A stretch of 64,000 nucleotides of DNA from Diadophis punctatus similis (taxonomy: Eukaryota; Chordata; Lepidosauria; Squamata; Dipsadidae). Each line of letters opens with the position of its first letter. Positions within the stretch are counted from its first letter, which is position 1. The stretch covers positions 253,428,739-253,492,738 of the forward strand of contig JALIGW010000002.1 of NCBI GenBank assembly GCA_023053685.1, in the 5' to 3' direction. This document shows, in pieces, positions 55,215-64,000 of this stretch. Position numbers and translations under genes: made by a program. The notes below the pieces were generated by a model, which was not told the origin of the DNA, ran no database searches, and worked only from the letters and a program-made list of their open reading frames with translations.

Positions 55215-55690
55215 AGAATAACAGAGTTGGAAGGGACCTTGGAGGTCTTCTAGTCCAACCCCCTTCTCAGACAGGAAACCCTACATCACTTCAGACAAAT
55301 GGTTATCCAACATCTTCTTAAAAACTTCCAGTGTTGGAGCATTCACAACTTCTGGAGGCAAGTTGTTCCACTGATTATTTGTTCTGTCAAGAAATTTCTC
55401 CTTAGTTCTAAGTTGTTTCACTCCTTGATTAGTTTCCACCCATTGCTTCTTGTTCTACCCTCAGGTGCTTTGGAGAATAGCTTGACTCCCTCTTCTTTGT
55501 GGCAACCCCTGAGATATTGGGACACTGCAATCATGTCTCCCCTAGTCCTTCTTTTCATCAAACTAGACATACCCAGCTCCTGCAACCGTTCTTCATATGT
55601 TTTAGCCTCCAGTCCCCTAATCATCTTTGTTGCTCTTCTCTGCACTCTTTCCAGAGTCTCAACATCCTTTCTACATCGTGGCGACCAAAT
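55215..55690 (-). mobile_element. CR1 LINE, 3' fragment
   Basis: The minus strand encodes WSPRCRKDVETLERVQRRAT, KMIRGLEAKTYEERLQELGM, LMKRRTRGDMIAVSQYLRGC, then the 3'UTR. Confidence 0.95.
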
Positions 55691-56424
55691 TATTATTGTC
55701 ATTGTATGTATATACACAGTGTACCCATACAACGAAATACGATATAGCTACCTACTCGTGTACTCATACAACGAAAAACGATATAGCTTAATCCTCATCT
55801 AATCCAATGTGTAATTCAGAGTTTAAGCAATTTTGAAAAGTCCAGAATGGATATTGGTATAAAGGACTTTGAAGTTAGGAGGGGGGAAAAAGCATCAGAA
55901 TGTCTACAATTCAGCCAACATCAATATTGCGAAATTGTGGAAACCACACACACTGGTCTCCTTGAAAACTTCTTGCTTGTTTAGAATAGAAAGACCATAA
56001 ATCCAGTCCACAAACAGCATTTGATCGATTGCAACCATATCTTGGAAGGGAGTGAACCTGCCTGATTTTGCATATATGTATATGTATATATATGCATCTC
56101 TGTATACTTTGTGCCCTGGTAGATCAGATTAAATGTCTAACTCAGCTCTCTCTGAGCTCTATTCTACAGCTGTGTTAGATTACAATTTTGGCTTTCCCTG
56201 TTGGACCAAGCAAAGATCAATCAAATAAACAAAAAGAAATACGTTTGTCTTACATCCTGTCGGAACACAGTCCAGACACATTCAAAATTACAAAATAAAA
56301 ATTATGCAAAAGCAACAAGTTTAGTATGCACCACAACATCTTTCTTACAGTGTAAAAATCACAGCCATATAGTTATAAAATTGTACACAAATATACGTAC
56401 CTGATAACTACTCCATCTGCTGTA
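55691..56424. other. Unassigned; short tandem duplication
   Basis: 55718-55790 contains two copies of CATACAACGAAA(T/A)ACGATATAGCT about 45 bp apart. A dispersed-element 3' end is possible (TATTGTCATTGTATGTATAT), but I cannot name it. The rest is AT-rich. Confidence 0.35.
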
Positions 56425-56802
56425 CAGATAATCCTTGACTTACAACAGTTCATTCAGTGACTGTTCAGTGTTAACAACATCACTGAAAAAAGTGACTTAT
56501 GACCATTTTTCACACTTATGACCATTGCAGCATCCCCACGGTCACGTGATCAAAATTCGGATTCTGGGCGACTGACTCATATTTATGACGGAGTCATGTG
56601 ATCCCCTTTTGTGACCTTCTGACAAGCAAAGTCGATGGGGAAACCAGTTTCACTTAACAACCATGTTACTAACTGAAGCAACTGCGATGATTCGCTTCAC
56701 AACTGTGGCAGGAAAAATCGTAAAAGGGAGCAAAACTCACTTAATTTCAGTTAGCAACAGAAATGTTGGGCTCCATTGTTGTCGTAAGTTGATGACTACC
56801 TG
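56425..56802 (+). mobile_element. Tc1/mariner-like MITE, full length
   Basis: CAGATAATCCTTGACTTACA to CGTAAGTTGATGACTACCTG. TA precedes the left end; the right flank is TC. Confidence 0.85.
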
Positions 56803-56884
56803 TCACAAAACGGCCCATTTCGCTTTGCTAACTGCCATACTGCCGTGTACCTTTAAATTTAAATTTAATGTGAGTTTTTAGATC

Positions 56885-56955
56885 AATGTTTTTTTCAAGC
56901 TTGGCAACTTTAGGAGGTGGGGACTTCAACTCCCAGAATTCCCCAGCCAGCATGC
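56885..56955. mobile_element. Half of a palindromic hAT-like MITE
   Basis: GGGGACTTCAACTCCCAGAA and TTCCCCAGCCAGCATG, without a second arm. Confidence 0.65.
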
Positions 56956-57249
56956 TTTAGATCTTTCTTAAAAGTAGCAAGTGATGTATTGAGCAGCAAT
57001 GAGGTGAAGAAACTTGATAATTAGGGCCAAACCAAAAGGCTACCATAACAGGAGAAATAGTGGAAAAATATAGACGGACAGACAATAATAATTCCAGGAC
57101 TTTGTAGAGAGCACCCACCCAAATGTTTTGCCAAATGTCAACTTGCTGACTTGCTAGCAAAAATATGCATCATTTCCCTCAAATCCAGCTCAAACCAAGA
57201 GGATTGCAAAAGGCTACCATATCTATATCTATATATCTATATATATTTA

Positions 57250-57465
<216 letters not shown>

Positions 57466-57552
57466 TTAAAGAGAGATTTAGGGAAAGTTTTGGAAATGAT
57501 TGCAAAAGGCTACCATATATATATATTCATTTTCATTTATCAGCAAAAAATG

Positions 57553-57604
<52 letters not shown>

Positions 57605-57609
57605 GTGTG

Positions 57610-57682
<73 letters not shown>
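57553..57682. repeat. (AC)n-(TCTG)n-(TC)n-(TG)n compound microsatellite
   Basis: The AC run is followed by ATATGTGTGTG and then TG-related motifs, so the two halves are nearly self-complementary. Confidence 0.97.
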
Positions 57683-57683
<1 letters not shown>

Positions 57684-59144
57684 CATGTGTAACATTTTTT
57701 ATATATGAATGAGAGATTTAGGGAAGGTTTTGGAAATGTCAGCCATGAATTATAGCTAGAAGTGGTAACCAAAGGAAAAAAAATTGTAAGCTCTAGGAGA
57801 AAAACTTTAAAAACTTGATAATCAAGATTTTTTAAAGTGCAATTTTATTAAGAATTTGCCTTATAATAATAGCAAAATCTAATTCAGATTAAATTTTTAA
57901 AAAGAAAAGAGAAAAAGAACAGAGAAGAAAGAAAAAAAATCAGAATATAATAAAGAGAAAAAGTTTATAAAAAGTCACTTCCAAATTTTGTTGCAAGTAT
58001 AAAAAAACATTAACATAAGTAACATAAGTAAGGTTACAAATAATTACTTCTTAATTCCATATTCTATCTATCTTTTCAGTCCTGGTGTCGACAGGATGCC
58101 CAGAAGTAACAACATGTAGTAAATTCTTCTAACGATCAAATAAACCAGTTTTATATTCCTTCCTTTTACTTCTCCCAATTTTCATTTAAATGTTGTCATA
58201 GGATTTGATTTCTCTTAATTTTTTCTTAGCCCATTACACGGAGTTCTTCGTAGCTTGAAGTAAACTCACCCAATGAAGACTTTTCAAACCTGTCTTTCTA
58301 AAGGTTTCTAATAGCTTTAGAATAGTTAATAGGCAATTTCAGAAAATCTCCTCAGCCATTGCAAGTGAGATGGCTAATCCCATTGTCTCTTGCTGCTCAA
58401 ACACACAGAAAACCACTGTTTTGTGGTCTCTTTGAGCTGTCCGGAACACATATGGGCAATCTCCCATCTTCTCCATTTCTGGACAGATTCCAAGGAACTG
58501 GTCTTCTCATCAATTTCTTGATCTTTGTCAGCTCTACAAAGCAGGTTGCCATACCTCCTTCAAAACTTACTTAAAATTCCTAAGCCTTAGAAGGGGGGGG
58601 GGAACCCTTGCTAAAGGATATCACTATATATTTTTATGACTTTTTGATTGGCTGTTTTATGATCTTATCTGTGTTTAATTATTGTTTACGGCTGTGTAAA
58701 ATTACTGCAGACATTTTATTGTTGATATTGTAACACGTCAAGAATCTCTTAATTGTGGCAACTGAAAAAGAAGAAGAAATATAAATAAATAAGAGGACCA
58801 GCATGTACTCTGCAAAGTTAAAAGTTGTTGTTTCCTTATCAATCTCCTGAGCTATTTTGAGAGTGAATGGAGGTAACTCTTGTCAGCAGTGTATACTTGG
58901 ATTTTCAAAAAGCCTTAGACTAACTTCTTTATCAAAGGCTGTCAGTAAACAGAGCAGCCATGGAGATAAAAGGAACCATTTTTATACAAACTGCTCTCTT
59001 GTTAGCAAAGAAAACATAGAGGTTAAGAATTAATGGACAAGTTTTCCAATGGACTGAAGTAAAAAGTGAGCTTTGTTAAAGGTCTGCGTTGCCTTGCAAC
59101 TGGCGCCTTAATAAATGTTCTTGACTTAAAGATAAGATTAGTTA
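57683..59144. other. Unassigned AT-rich region
   Basis: Purine-rich (57895-57970) and AT-rich sequence; no exon or named repeat supported. A 71-residue plus-strand frame at 58359-58574 has no domain. Confidence 0.4.
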
Positions 59145-59615
59145 TACAATTAGTCCTCGATTTATGACCACAATTGAGCCCAACATTTCTGTTGTTAAGC
59201 AAGACAGTTGTTAAGTCAGTTTTATTCCATTTTACGACCTTTCTGGCCACAGTTGTCAAGTGAATCACTGCAGTTGTTAAGTTAGTAGCAAGGTTGTTCA
59301 ATGAATCTGGCTTCCCCACTGACTTTGTTTGTCAGAAGGTCGCAAACAGGGATCACGTGACCCCGTGGACACTGCAACCGTCATAAATATGAACTAATGC
59401 AGCGGCACGAGCTGTGGTGGGGGTACCTAGATTCACCCATGTTACACCCATACTGCGCGAGCTGCACTGGCTGCCTATTGGTCTCCGGACACAATTCAAG
59501 GTGTTGGTTATGACCTTTAAAGCCCTATATGGCTCAGGACCAGACTATCTCCGAGACCGTCTGCTACCCCACACTTCCCAGAGACCAGTAAGATCCCACA
59601 GAGTTGGGCTTCTCC

Positions 59616-61030
59616 TAAAGTGACCAGATTTTTTTTTTTAAGCGGGACACCGAAGGGGGCGGGGCCGCCTGGACGCCGGGTTTTGCCCTCTGCGCATGCG
59701 CAGAACGCTGCGCATGCGCAGAGGGCAAAAGACCGCTAATGTTGTTTCACAAGAGCCATTCGCGTGCAGGGCAATTTATAAATAGCGGCTGCCAGGTAGG
59801 GAGCCGGCCGGGGTTGCGCAGGGCTGGGGGAGGCTCGCTAGCCCGGCAGCTCCGGCCGCAGGAAAGAGGGGGGAAGGGTGCCGTACTGGGAAGGGCCAGC
59901 AGTCGCCGCCGCCTGAGGGGGCCACCCCCCCCGCCCGCCCGCCCGCTTTGCTGCAGGGGACGCTGCACCGGATCCCGAGTCGCGCCGGCTCTCCCGCGGC
60001 CACGATGCCCGCCGACCTGATGGAGAAGAGCTCCTCCTCGCCCGCGGCGGCCATCCCGGCCAGCGCCGGAGGAGTCAACGCAGGACGCCCGCCCGCCGCC
60101 CACAGCTCAGAGGCCTGCTGCTGCTGCTGCTGCGGCTGGGCCCCCAGTCCCGGCGGCGGGAAGGCTGCGGCGGCGGCCCCAGCCTGCTGAGCCAGCGCCG
60201 GCCCGAGGGTCATGGATGCGACTCCTTCGCTCGGGCCACCCCGCCCACCGCGACGCCGGCCTTTTCGAGAGGGCGGGGCTGCATCAGGCGCCTCTCCACC
60301 TTCCAGGGGCGGCCCGAGCGAAGGAGTCGCATCCATGACCCTCGGGCCGGCGCTGGCTCAGCAGGCTGGGGCCGCCGCCGCAGCCTTCCCGCCGCCGGGA
60401 CTGGGGGCCCAGCCGCAGCAGCAGCAGCAGCAGGCCTCTCAGCTGTGGGCGGCGGGCGGGCGTCCTGCGTTGACTCCTCCGGCGCTGGCCGGGATGGCCG
60501 CCGCGGGCGAGGAGGAGCTCTTCTCCATCAGGTCGGCGGGCATCGTGGCCACGGGAGAGCCGGCGCGACTCGGGATCCGGTGCAGCGTCCCCTGCAGCGA
60601 AGCGGGCGGGCGGGCGGGCGGGGTGGCCCCCTCAGGCGGCGGCGACTGCTGGCCCTTCCCAGTACGGCACCCCCCCGCTCTTTCCTGCGGCCGGAGCTGC
60701 CGGGCTAGCGAGCCTCCCCCAGCCCTGTGCAACCCCGGCCGGCTCCCTACCTGGCGGCCGCTATTTATAAACTGCCCTGCACGCGAACGGCTCTTGTGAA
60801 ACTTGCCAAACTTGTGAAGAGCCCTTGCAAAGCCGTGCCCGCCGAAAATTGTATTTGTCTTTCGCCCCCCATGAGCCGCGGCCGGCCGTCCCTGCAGGGG
60901 AGAGCCCGCCCCCCAGCCCTCCCTCGCCCCTTTCAAAAAATCGGGACTTTTTAAGAGGGCGGGCGGGACGCGGGACAAACCATTAAAAAGCGGGTCTGTC
61001 CCGCCAAAATCGGGACGTCTGGTCACCTTA
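59616..61030. mobile_element. hAT-like non-autonomous element, GTGACCAGA family, copy 3, with captured HES-like promoter
   Basis: The ends TAAAGTGACCAGA and TCTGGTCACCTTA, with the L2 sequence GCTTCTCC duplicated perfectly (59608-59615 and 61031-61038). It has the left TGCGCATGCGCAGA palindrome as in the sister copies. The core is a roughly 500-bp inverted repeat (about 59745-60240 and 60310-60815). Each arm contains GTTTCACAAGAGCC, TTCGCGTGCAGG, a TATA box (TTTATAAATAGCGGC), then about 220 bp later an ATG opening MPADLMEKSSSSPAA. This order and wording match the HES1/HES4 promoter, 5'UTR and N-terminus, as known from mammals and frogs. Further in, a CAG-repeat segment reads polyglutamine on the opposite strand (GLGAQPQQQQQQA). 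The bHLH domain is absent. No transposase. Confidence 0.9.
59745..60070 (+). pseudogene. Captured HES1/HES4-like promoter and start of exon 1 (left arm)
   Basis: TATA box at about 59777-59784, start codon at 60005, first residues MPADLMEKSSSSPAA then AIPAS. HES1-type proteins are bHLH-Orange repressors downstream of Notch; only the pre-bHLH leader is here, after which the frame runs into unrelated GC-rich sequence. The mirror copy is at about 60475-60815 on the minus strand with its start codon at 60543. Confidence 0.72.
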
Positions 61031-61371
61031 GCTTCTCCGGGTCCCGTCAGCTAAACAATGTCGGCTGGCAGGCCCACGGGGATGGGCCTTCTCTGTGGCT
61101 GCTCCGGCTCTCTGGAACCAATTGCCGCCTGAGGTCCGTACCACCCCCACCTTGTTGGCCTTCAGAAAAGCCGTTAAGACCTGGCTTTTCCGGCATGCCT
61201 GGAACTAATAACCCATAGAGAAGATGCGAGATTGTAAGGATTTTATACGTATGATATATTTTAACGTGTTTTTAGATGTTTTAGATGTTTTTATTTTTAT
61301 TTTTGTTGGTTTCTGGTTGTGAGCCGCCCAGAGTCCATGCGGAGTTGGGTGGCATATAAAACTAAACCAAA

Positions 61372-61414
<43 letters not shown>

Positions 61415-61570
61415 ATAGTTGCTAAGCAGCCAAATTTTGATGACATAACCACGGGGATGCGTCAACAGTCCTAAGTATGAAAAACAGTCAGAACAAATCA
61501 TTTTTTTTCAGTGCGGTGGTAACTTTGCCCGGTCACTAAACAAACTATTGTAAGTCGAGGACCACCTGTA

Positions 61571-61947
61571 AGCATTCAAGTGTGATAAAACGCAAATGCA
61601 ATTGTCACCAAGTTAAACTGGTGAATGTGAAAAATGTGAATGTGAAAATTAAATTGGTCAGTGGGGAATCAAATGCCAAAATGTGGTTCAGTTTAAGTAT
61701 GGAAATTGACTCAGCTGTTTTTCCCCCTCTTTCCGAGTACACAAAAGGCGTTGTGTAAGAATTTTATGTCCTTTAAAAAGTAAAAGGACAAAAACATGCA
61801 AATGCTATCCCCAAGCCAGGGAATAGCTCAGCCGATCCTTGTCACAACGGTGTTGCATCACTGCACTCAGCTGTTCTTCAGAAATGTTAAGGGTGACCCT
61901 CGGTGCCATTGAAGGTTTGCCTCACAAATGTTACCACAATGCCACAT
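61571..61947. other. Unassigned
   Basis: Upstream flank of the C4-like gene. No plausible signal-peptide exon seen. Confidence 0.4.
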
Positions 61948-62586
61948 CAGTGGTGGGTTCCTACCAGTGTGGTCCACTCTATAGCACCGGTAGCGGCCCA
62001 TTGGTGACGTCACAGTACCGGTGCGGTCGGTTGCCGGTGCCTGGGCACCGCCATTAAAAAAATTTTTTTTAAATTTTTTTTAAAAAAATTTCTTCTGCGC
62101 ATGCCCAGAAGCCGAGCTTTCGGCATTGCGCATGTGCTGCCTTCCTACCCCACAGAGAGTCCAAGCAGGGGAGGATGGCTGAGGGAGCGTGTGAGACGCT
62201 GAAAGTACGGGCGGCAGGAGCTATCTCCATTCCCCTCCCTTCAGCAGTCCGAGAAGCCACGAACGCGCGGCGATGATCCTAGGCATTTTCACACGTTTGA
62301 GGCTTCTCGAGCTGCTGAGGGGAGGGGGAACGGGTGGCAGGAGCCTAGGATCATCGAATGGGGAGAAGCATTCAGGCCGGACGGAGCCTCCTAGAAGAAC
62401 TGCTGCCACGGTCTTGCTGCTCCCACTGCGGGGGGGCTGCGTTGCGGGGGGGCAATGCCCCCCGCTTCTCCAGCTGCTGCCAAGCTCCCGAGGCCCACGC
62501 CCACACGGTCTCATGGCTGGCAAGCCACACCCACAAAATAAGCCACGCCCACAGAACGGTAGTAAAAAATTAGGAACCCACCCCTG
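61948..62586. mobile_element. hAT-like MITE, GTGGGTTCC family, long variant
   Basis: The ends CAGTGGTGGGTTCCTACC and AGGAACCCACCCCTG, with flanks TGCCACAT/TGCTACAT (7 of 8). The interior differs from other members: GC-rich, with an inverted pair ATGATCCTAGGCA / GAGCCTAGGATCAT (about 62273 and 62340) suggestive of another captured segment. Confidence 0.88.
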
Positions 62587-62888
62587 TGCTACATCTACCC
62601 TAAGGGGATTTGGGGTTCTCAGCCCCTCCCAGTAGGCATCTCAGATGCTCACAGAGTTACCCGCCAGATGCCTGCCCAGTGTGAATGCCAGTCATGTGTT
62701 TGTGGGTCACGGTTAGTCTCCACACTTTGTGTTAAAGCCATGTGGCTTACTTAGTTTTGGCTTCTCTGGTCTTGTTTTCCAATTTCCAATTTTTTCTTTT
62801 CTTTTCTGACGAGCTTGCGAAAACTTAAGCATTGAAGGGGGTTGATGGCCTTCACGGTGAAATGTTTTTGCTTTTCCCGATGCTGCAG

Positions 62889-63096
62889 GTTGCTGATAGT
62901 TGCCCCCAGCGTGGTGACAGTGGGAGCAGAGGTGCGGATTGTGCTTCAGGTTGACGACGCTCCATCGGGGCTCTCAGGCAGTGTCTTTTTCCAAAATGAG
63001 TTGAGTGGGAAAAAATGTTCTGAACAAGTATCATTCAACCTTCAGTCTGAGCCTGATGATCCGTCCAAAAAATTTGTGCAAGATGTGACCTTGAAG
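62889..63096 (+). CDS. C4: Complement C4 exon 2 (first macroglobulin domain)
   Basis: A 208-bp internal exon bounded by an acceptor (TTTTCCCGATGCTGCAG, with an upstream T-rich tract) and a consensus donor (AAG/GTAAGA). The first base completes an arginine codon begun in exon 1 (phase 2), and the exon ends in phase 0. It encodes [15 protein letters not shown], then [19 protein letters not shown], a lysine-rich turn with one cysteine (GKKCSEQ), [11 protein letters not shown] and QDVTLK. The pattern RLL..PSVV..G, VQ..D.P.G, GSVF..N, C, V.F.L.SE follows the N-terminus of the C4 beta chain; C3, C5 and A2M fit less well. C4 is a thioester complement protein secreted in plasma, cleaved by C1s or MASP2 and needed for the classical and lectin C3 convertase. 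Later exons would lie beyond the right edge. Exon 1 with the signal peptide was not found upstream. Paralog assignment is good but not proven by one exon. Confidence 0.82.
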
Positions 63097-63169
63097 GTAA
63101 GACTGGAACCCGGGAGGATTGCATGTCCCACCCCCTAGGAGAGAAAAGAAATGGATTCGCTCAGAGAAT

Positions 63170-63535
63170 AACGGAGTTGGAAGGGACCTTGGAGGTCATT
63201 TAGTTCAACCCCCTGCTCAAGCAGGAGACCCAATATCATTTCAGACAAATGGCTATCCAGTCTTTCCTTAAAAGCCTCCAGTGATGGAGCACCCCAAACC
63301 TCTGAAGGCAAATGATTCCACTGATTAATTGTTCTAACTGTCAGGAAATTTCTCCTTAGTTCTAGGTTGCTTCTCTCCTTGATTAGTTTCCATCCGTTGC
63401 TTCTTGTCCTGCCTTCTGGTGCTTTGGAGAATGGGTTGACCCCCTGTTCTTTGTGACAGCCCCTCAAATATTGGAATACCTCAATCATATCTCCCCTAGT
63501 CCTTCTTTTCATTAGACTAGCCATCATTGGATTTG
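63170..63535 (-). mobile_element. CR1 LINE, 3' fragment in C4 intron
   Basis: The minus strand encodes MASLMKRRTRGDMIEVFQYL, NGWKLIKERSNLELRRNFL, TVRTINQWNHLPSEV and LSEMI, then the 3'UTR. Confidence 0.95.
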
Positions 63536-63647
63536 TTTAGCGGTAGCTTGGTGTTACCTTCTACATCCTGGATGTCCTCCTCCAGATGTGTGAGTTTTAA
63601 CTCCTAGAACTTTTCCGAATGGCCCTGCTGGTAATTCTAGATCAGTG

Positions 63648-63770
63648 TTCCTCAGCCTTGGCAACTTCAAAATGTCTGGACTTCAGCTCCCAGAATTCCC
63701 CAGGCAGCATGGGAGTTCTGGGATGTGAAGTCCACACATGTTCAAGCTGCCAATATTGAGAAACACCGTT
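63648..63770. mobile_element. Palindromic hAT-like MITE
   Basis: CAGTGTTCCTCAGCCTTGGC at left and GCTGCCAATATTGAGAAACA at right, with CTTCAGCTCCCAGAATTCCC inside. Arms moderately diverged. Confidence 0.82.
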
Positions 63771-63814
63771 GTAGAAGTTAAAGTCTACACATTTGGAGGA
63801 TATTCAGACTAGGG

Positions 63815-64000
63815 CAGTGATGGCGAACCTTTTTTGGCTTGGGTGCCAAAAGGGTGCGCGTGCGCGCGATAGCACGCCCGCGCGTGCCCACACCCATGAT
63901 GCAATGCCCTCCCCCCATGCATGCGCATAACCCCTGTGCTGCCCCCTTGCACATGCGCACAACCCCCCCATACTGCCCCGCCCCCTGCGCATGCGCACAG
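63815..64000 (+). mobile_element. hAT-like MITE, GTGATGGCGAACC family, cut by window edge
   Basis: Starts CAGTGATGGCGAACCTTTTT and contains CATGCGCATAACCCC-type GC-rich interior with several GCATGCGCA motifs. The right end is outside the window. Confidence 0.85.

Larger units (their letters stand above)
59398..61414 (+). mobile_element. L2-clade LINE C-terminal piece, split by a hAT element
   Basis: AARAVVGVPRFTHVTPILRE-type coding, HWLPIGLRTQFKVL, FKALYGSGPDYLRDRLLPHT, interrupted at 59616-61030, then LTSLLAFRKAVKTWLFRHAW-like codons and 3'UTR GAGCCGCCCAGAGTCC with an (AAAT)n tail. Confidence 0.92.
59147..61568 (-). mobile_element. Tc1/mariner-like MITE expanded by nested insertions
   Basis: TA on both sides (59145-59146 and 61569-61570). 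Left CAATTAGTCCTCGATTTATG, right GTAAGTCGAGGACCACCTG. The interior is cut at ATAAATATGAACT and resumes AGTTGCTAAGCAGCC after the L2 copy. Confidence 0.9.
63097..63814. other. C4 intron 2 (start)
   Basis: Intron following the exon. It already holds a CR1 fragment (63170-63535) and a palindromic MITE (about 63648-63770). Confidence 0.7.

Noticed and set aside
60212..60799. 195-residue frame starting MDATPSLGPP with a polyglutamine run
   Set aside because: It crosses the centre of the inverted repeat in the hAT element and reads antisense to the HES-like leader in part. The CAG segment may derive from a host exon, but I cannot identify it, so I do not call a gene.
62842..62888. Start codon [15 protein letters not shown] upstream of the C4-like exon as the protein start
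   Set aside because: This stretch is the polypyrimidine/acceptor region; the C4 similarity begins exactly after the CAG acceptor in phase 2.

Overview
This window is repeat-saturated vertebrate nuclear DNA from a squamate reptile, most likely an advanced (colubroid) snake. The evidence is Sauria-type SINEs with a Bov-B-like tail, abundant CR1 and L2 LINE 3' ends, LINE 3' ends tied to (AATAG)n microsatellites, SPIN-like hAT pieces, and dozens of small non-autonomous DNA transposons whose 8-bp or TA target-site duplications (TSDs) can still be read. Only three exons of two host genes could be supported. No bacterial-type genes, tRNA or rRNA genes, or CRISPR arrays are present.

Host genes. The 5' end of a PBX homeobox gene, most likely PBX2, lies on the minus strand. 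Exon 1 (19439-19644) sits in a CpG-island promoter region (about 19130-20560). Exon 2 (16933-17006) follows, with intron 1 spanning 17007-19438. Everything left of 16933 should be intron 2, since no exon 3 is visible. At the right end, on the plus strand, is one exon (62889-63096) matching the first macroglobulin domain of complement C4. PBX2 and C4 are both MHC class III genes in tetrapods, so the window is probably a snake MHC class III segment. Here the two genes are divergent and 43 kb apart with no recognisable exon between them, unlike the human arrangement.

Transposon layer. The rest is nested mobile DNA: CR1, L2 and a Rex1-like LINE; Sauria, CORE and tRNA-CR1 SINEs; a solo LTR with an ORF-bearing upstream half; Tc1/mariner-like MITEs (TA TSD); and several hAT-like families with 8-bp TSDs. 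The hAT-like families are a roughly 130-bp palindrome, a GTGGGTTCC family, a GTGATGGCGAACC family, a GTGTCAAACTC family, a GTGGCCAACC family and a GTGACCAGA family. Stacks up to three or four insertions deep can be ordered by their interrupted TSDs (32467-33416, 33790-34677, 40282-43875, 46884-47628, 59147-61568).

Most interesting signal. Three insertions share the same hAT-like ends (GTGACCAGA) and the same subterminal NRF1-like palindrome but carry different GC-rich inverted-repeat cores (3941-4835, 42158-43146, 59616-61030). The core of the third closely resembles the promoter, 5'UTR and first codons of a HES1/HES4-type gene, present twice in head-to-head orientation. This looks like repeated capture of CpG-island promoter/first-exon fragments by a non-autonomous hAT family (a vertebrate Pack-hAT).
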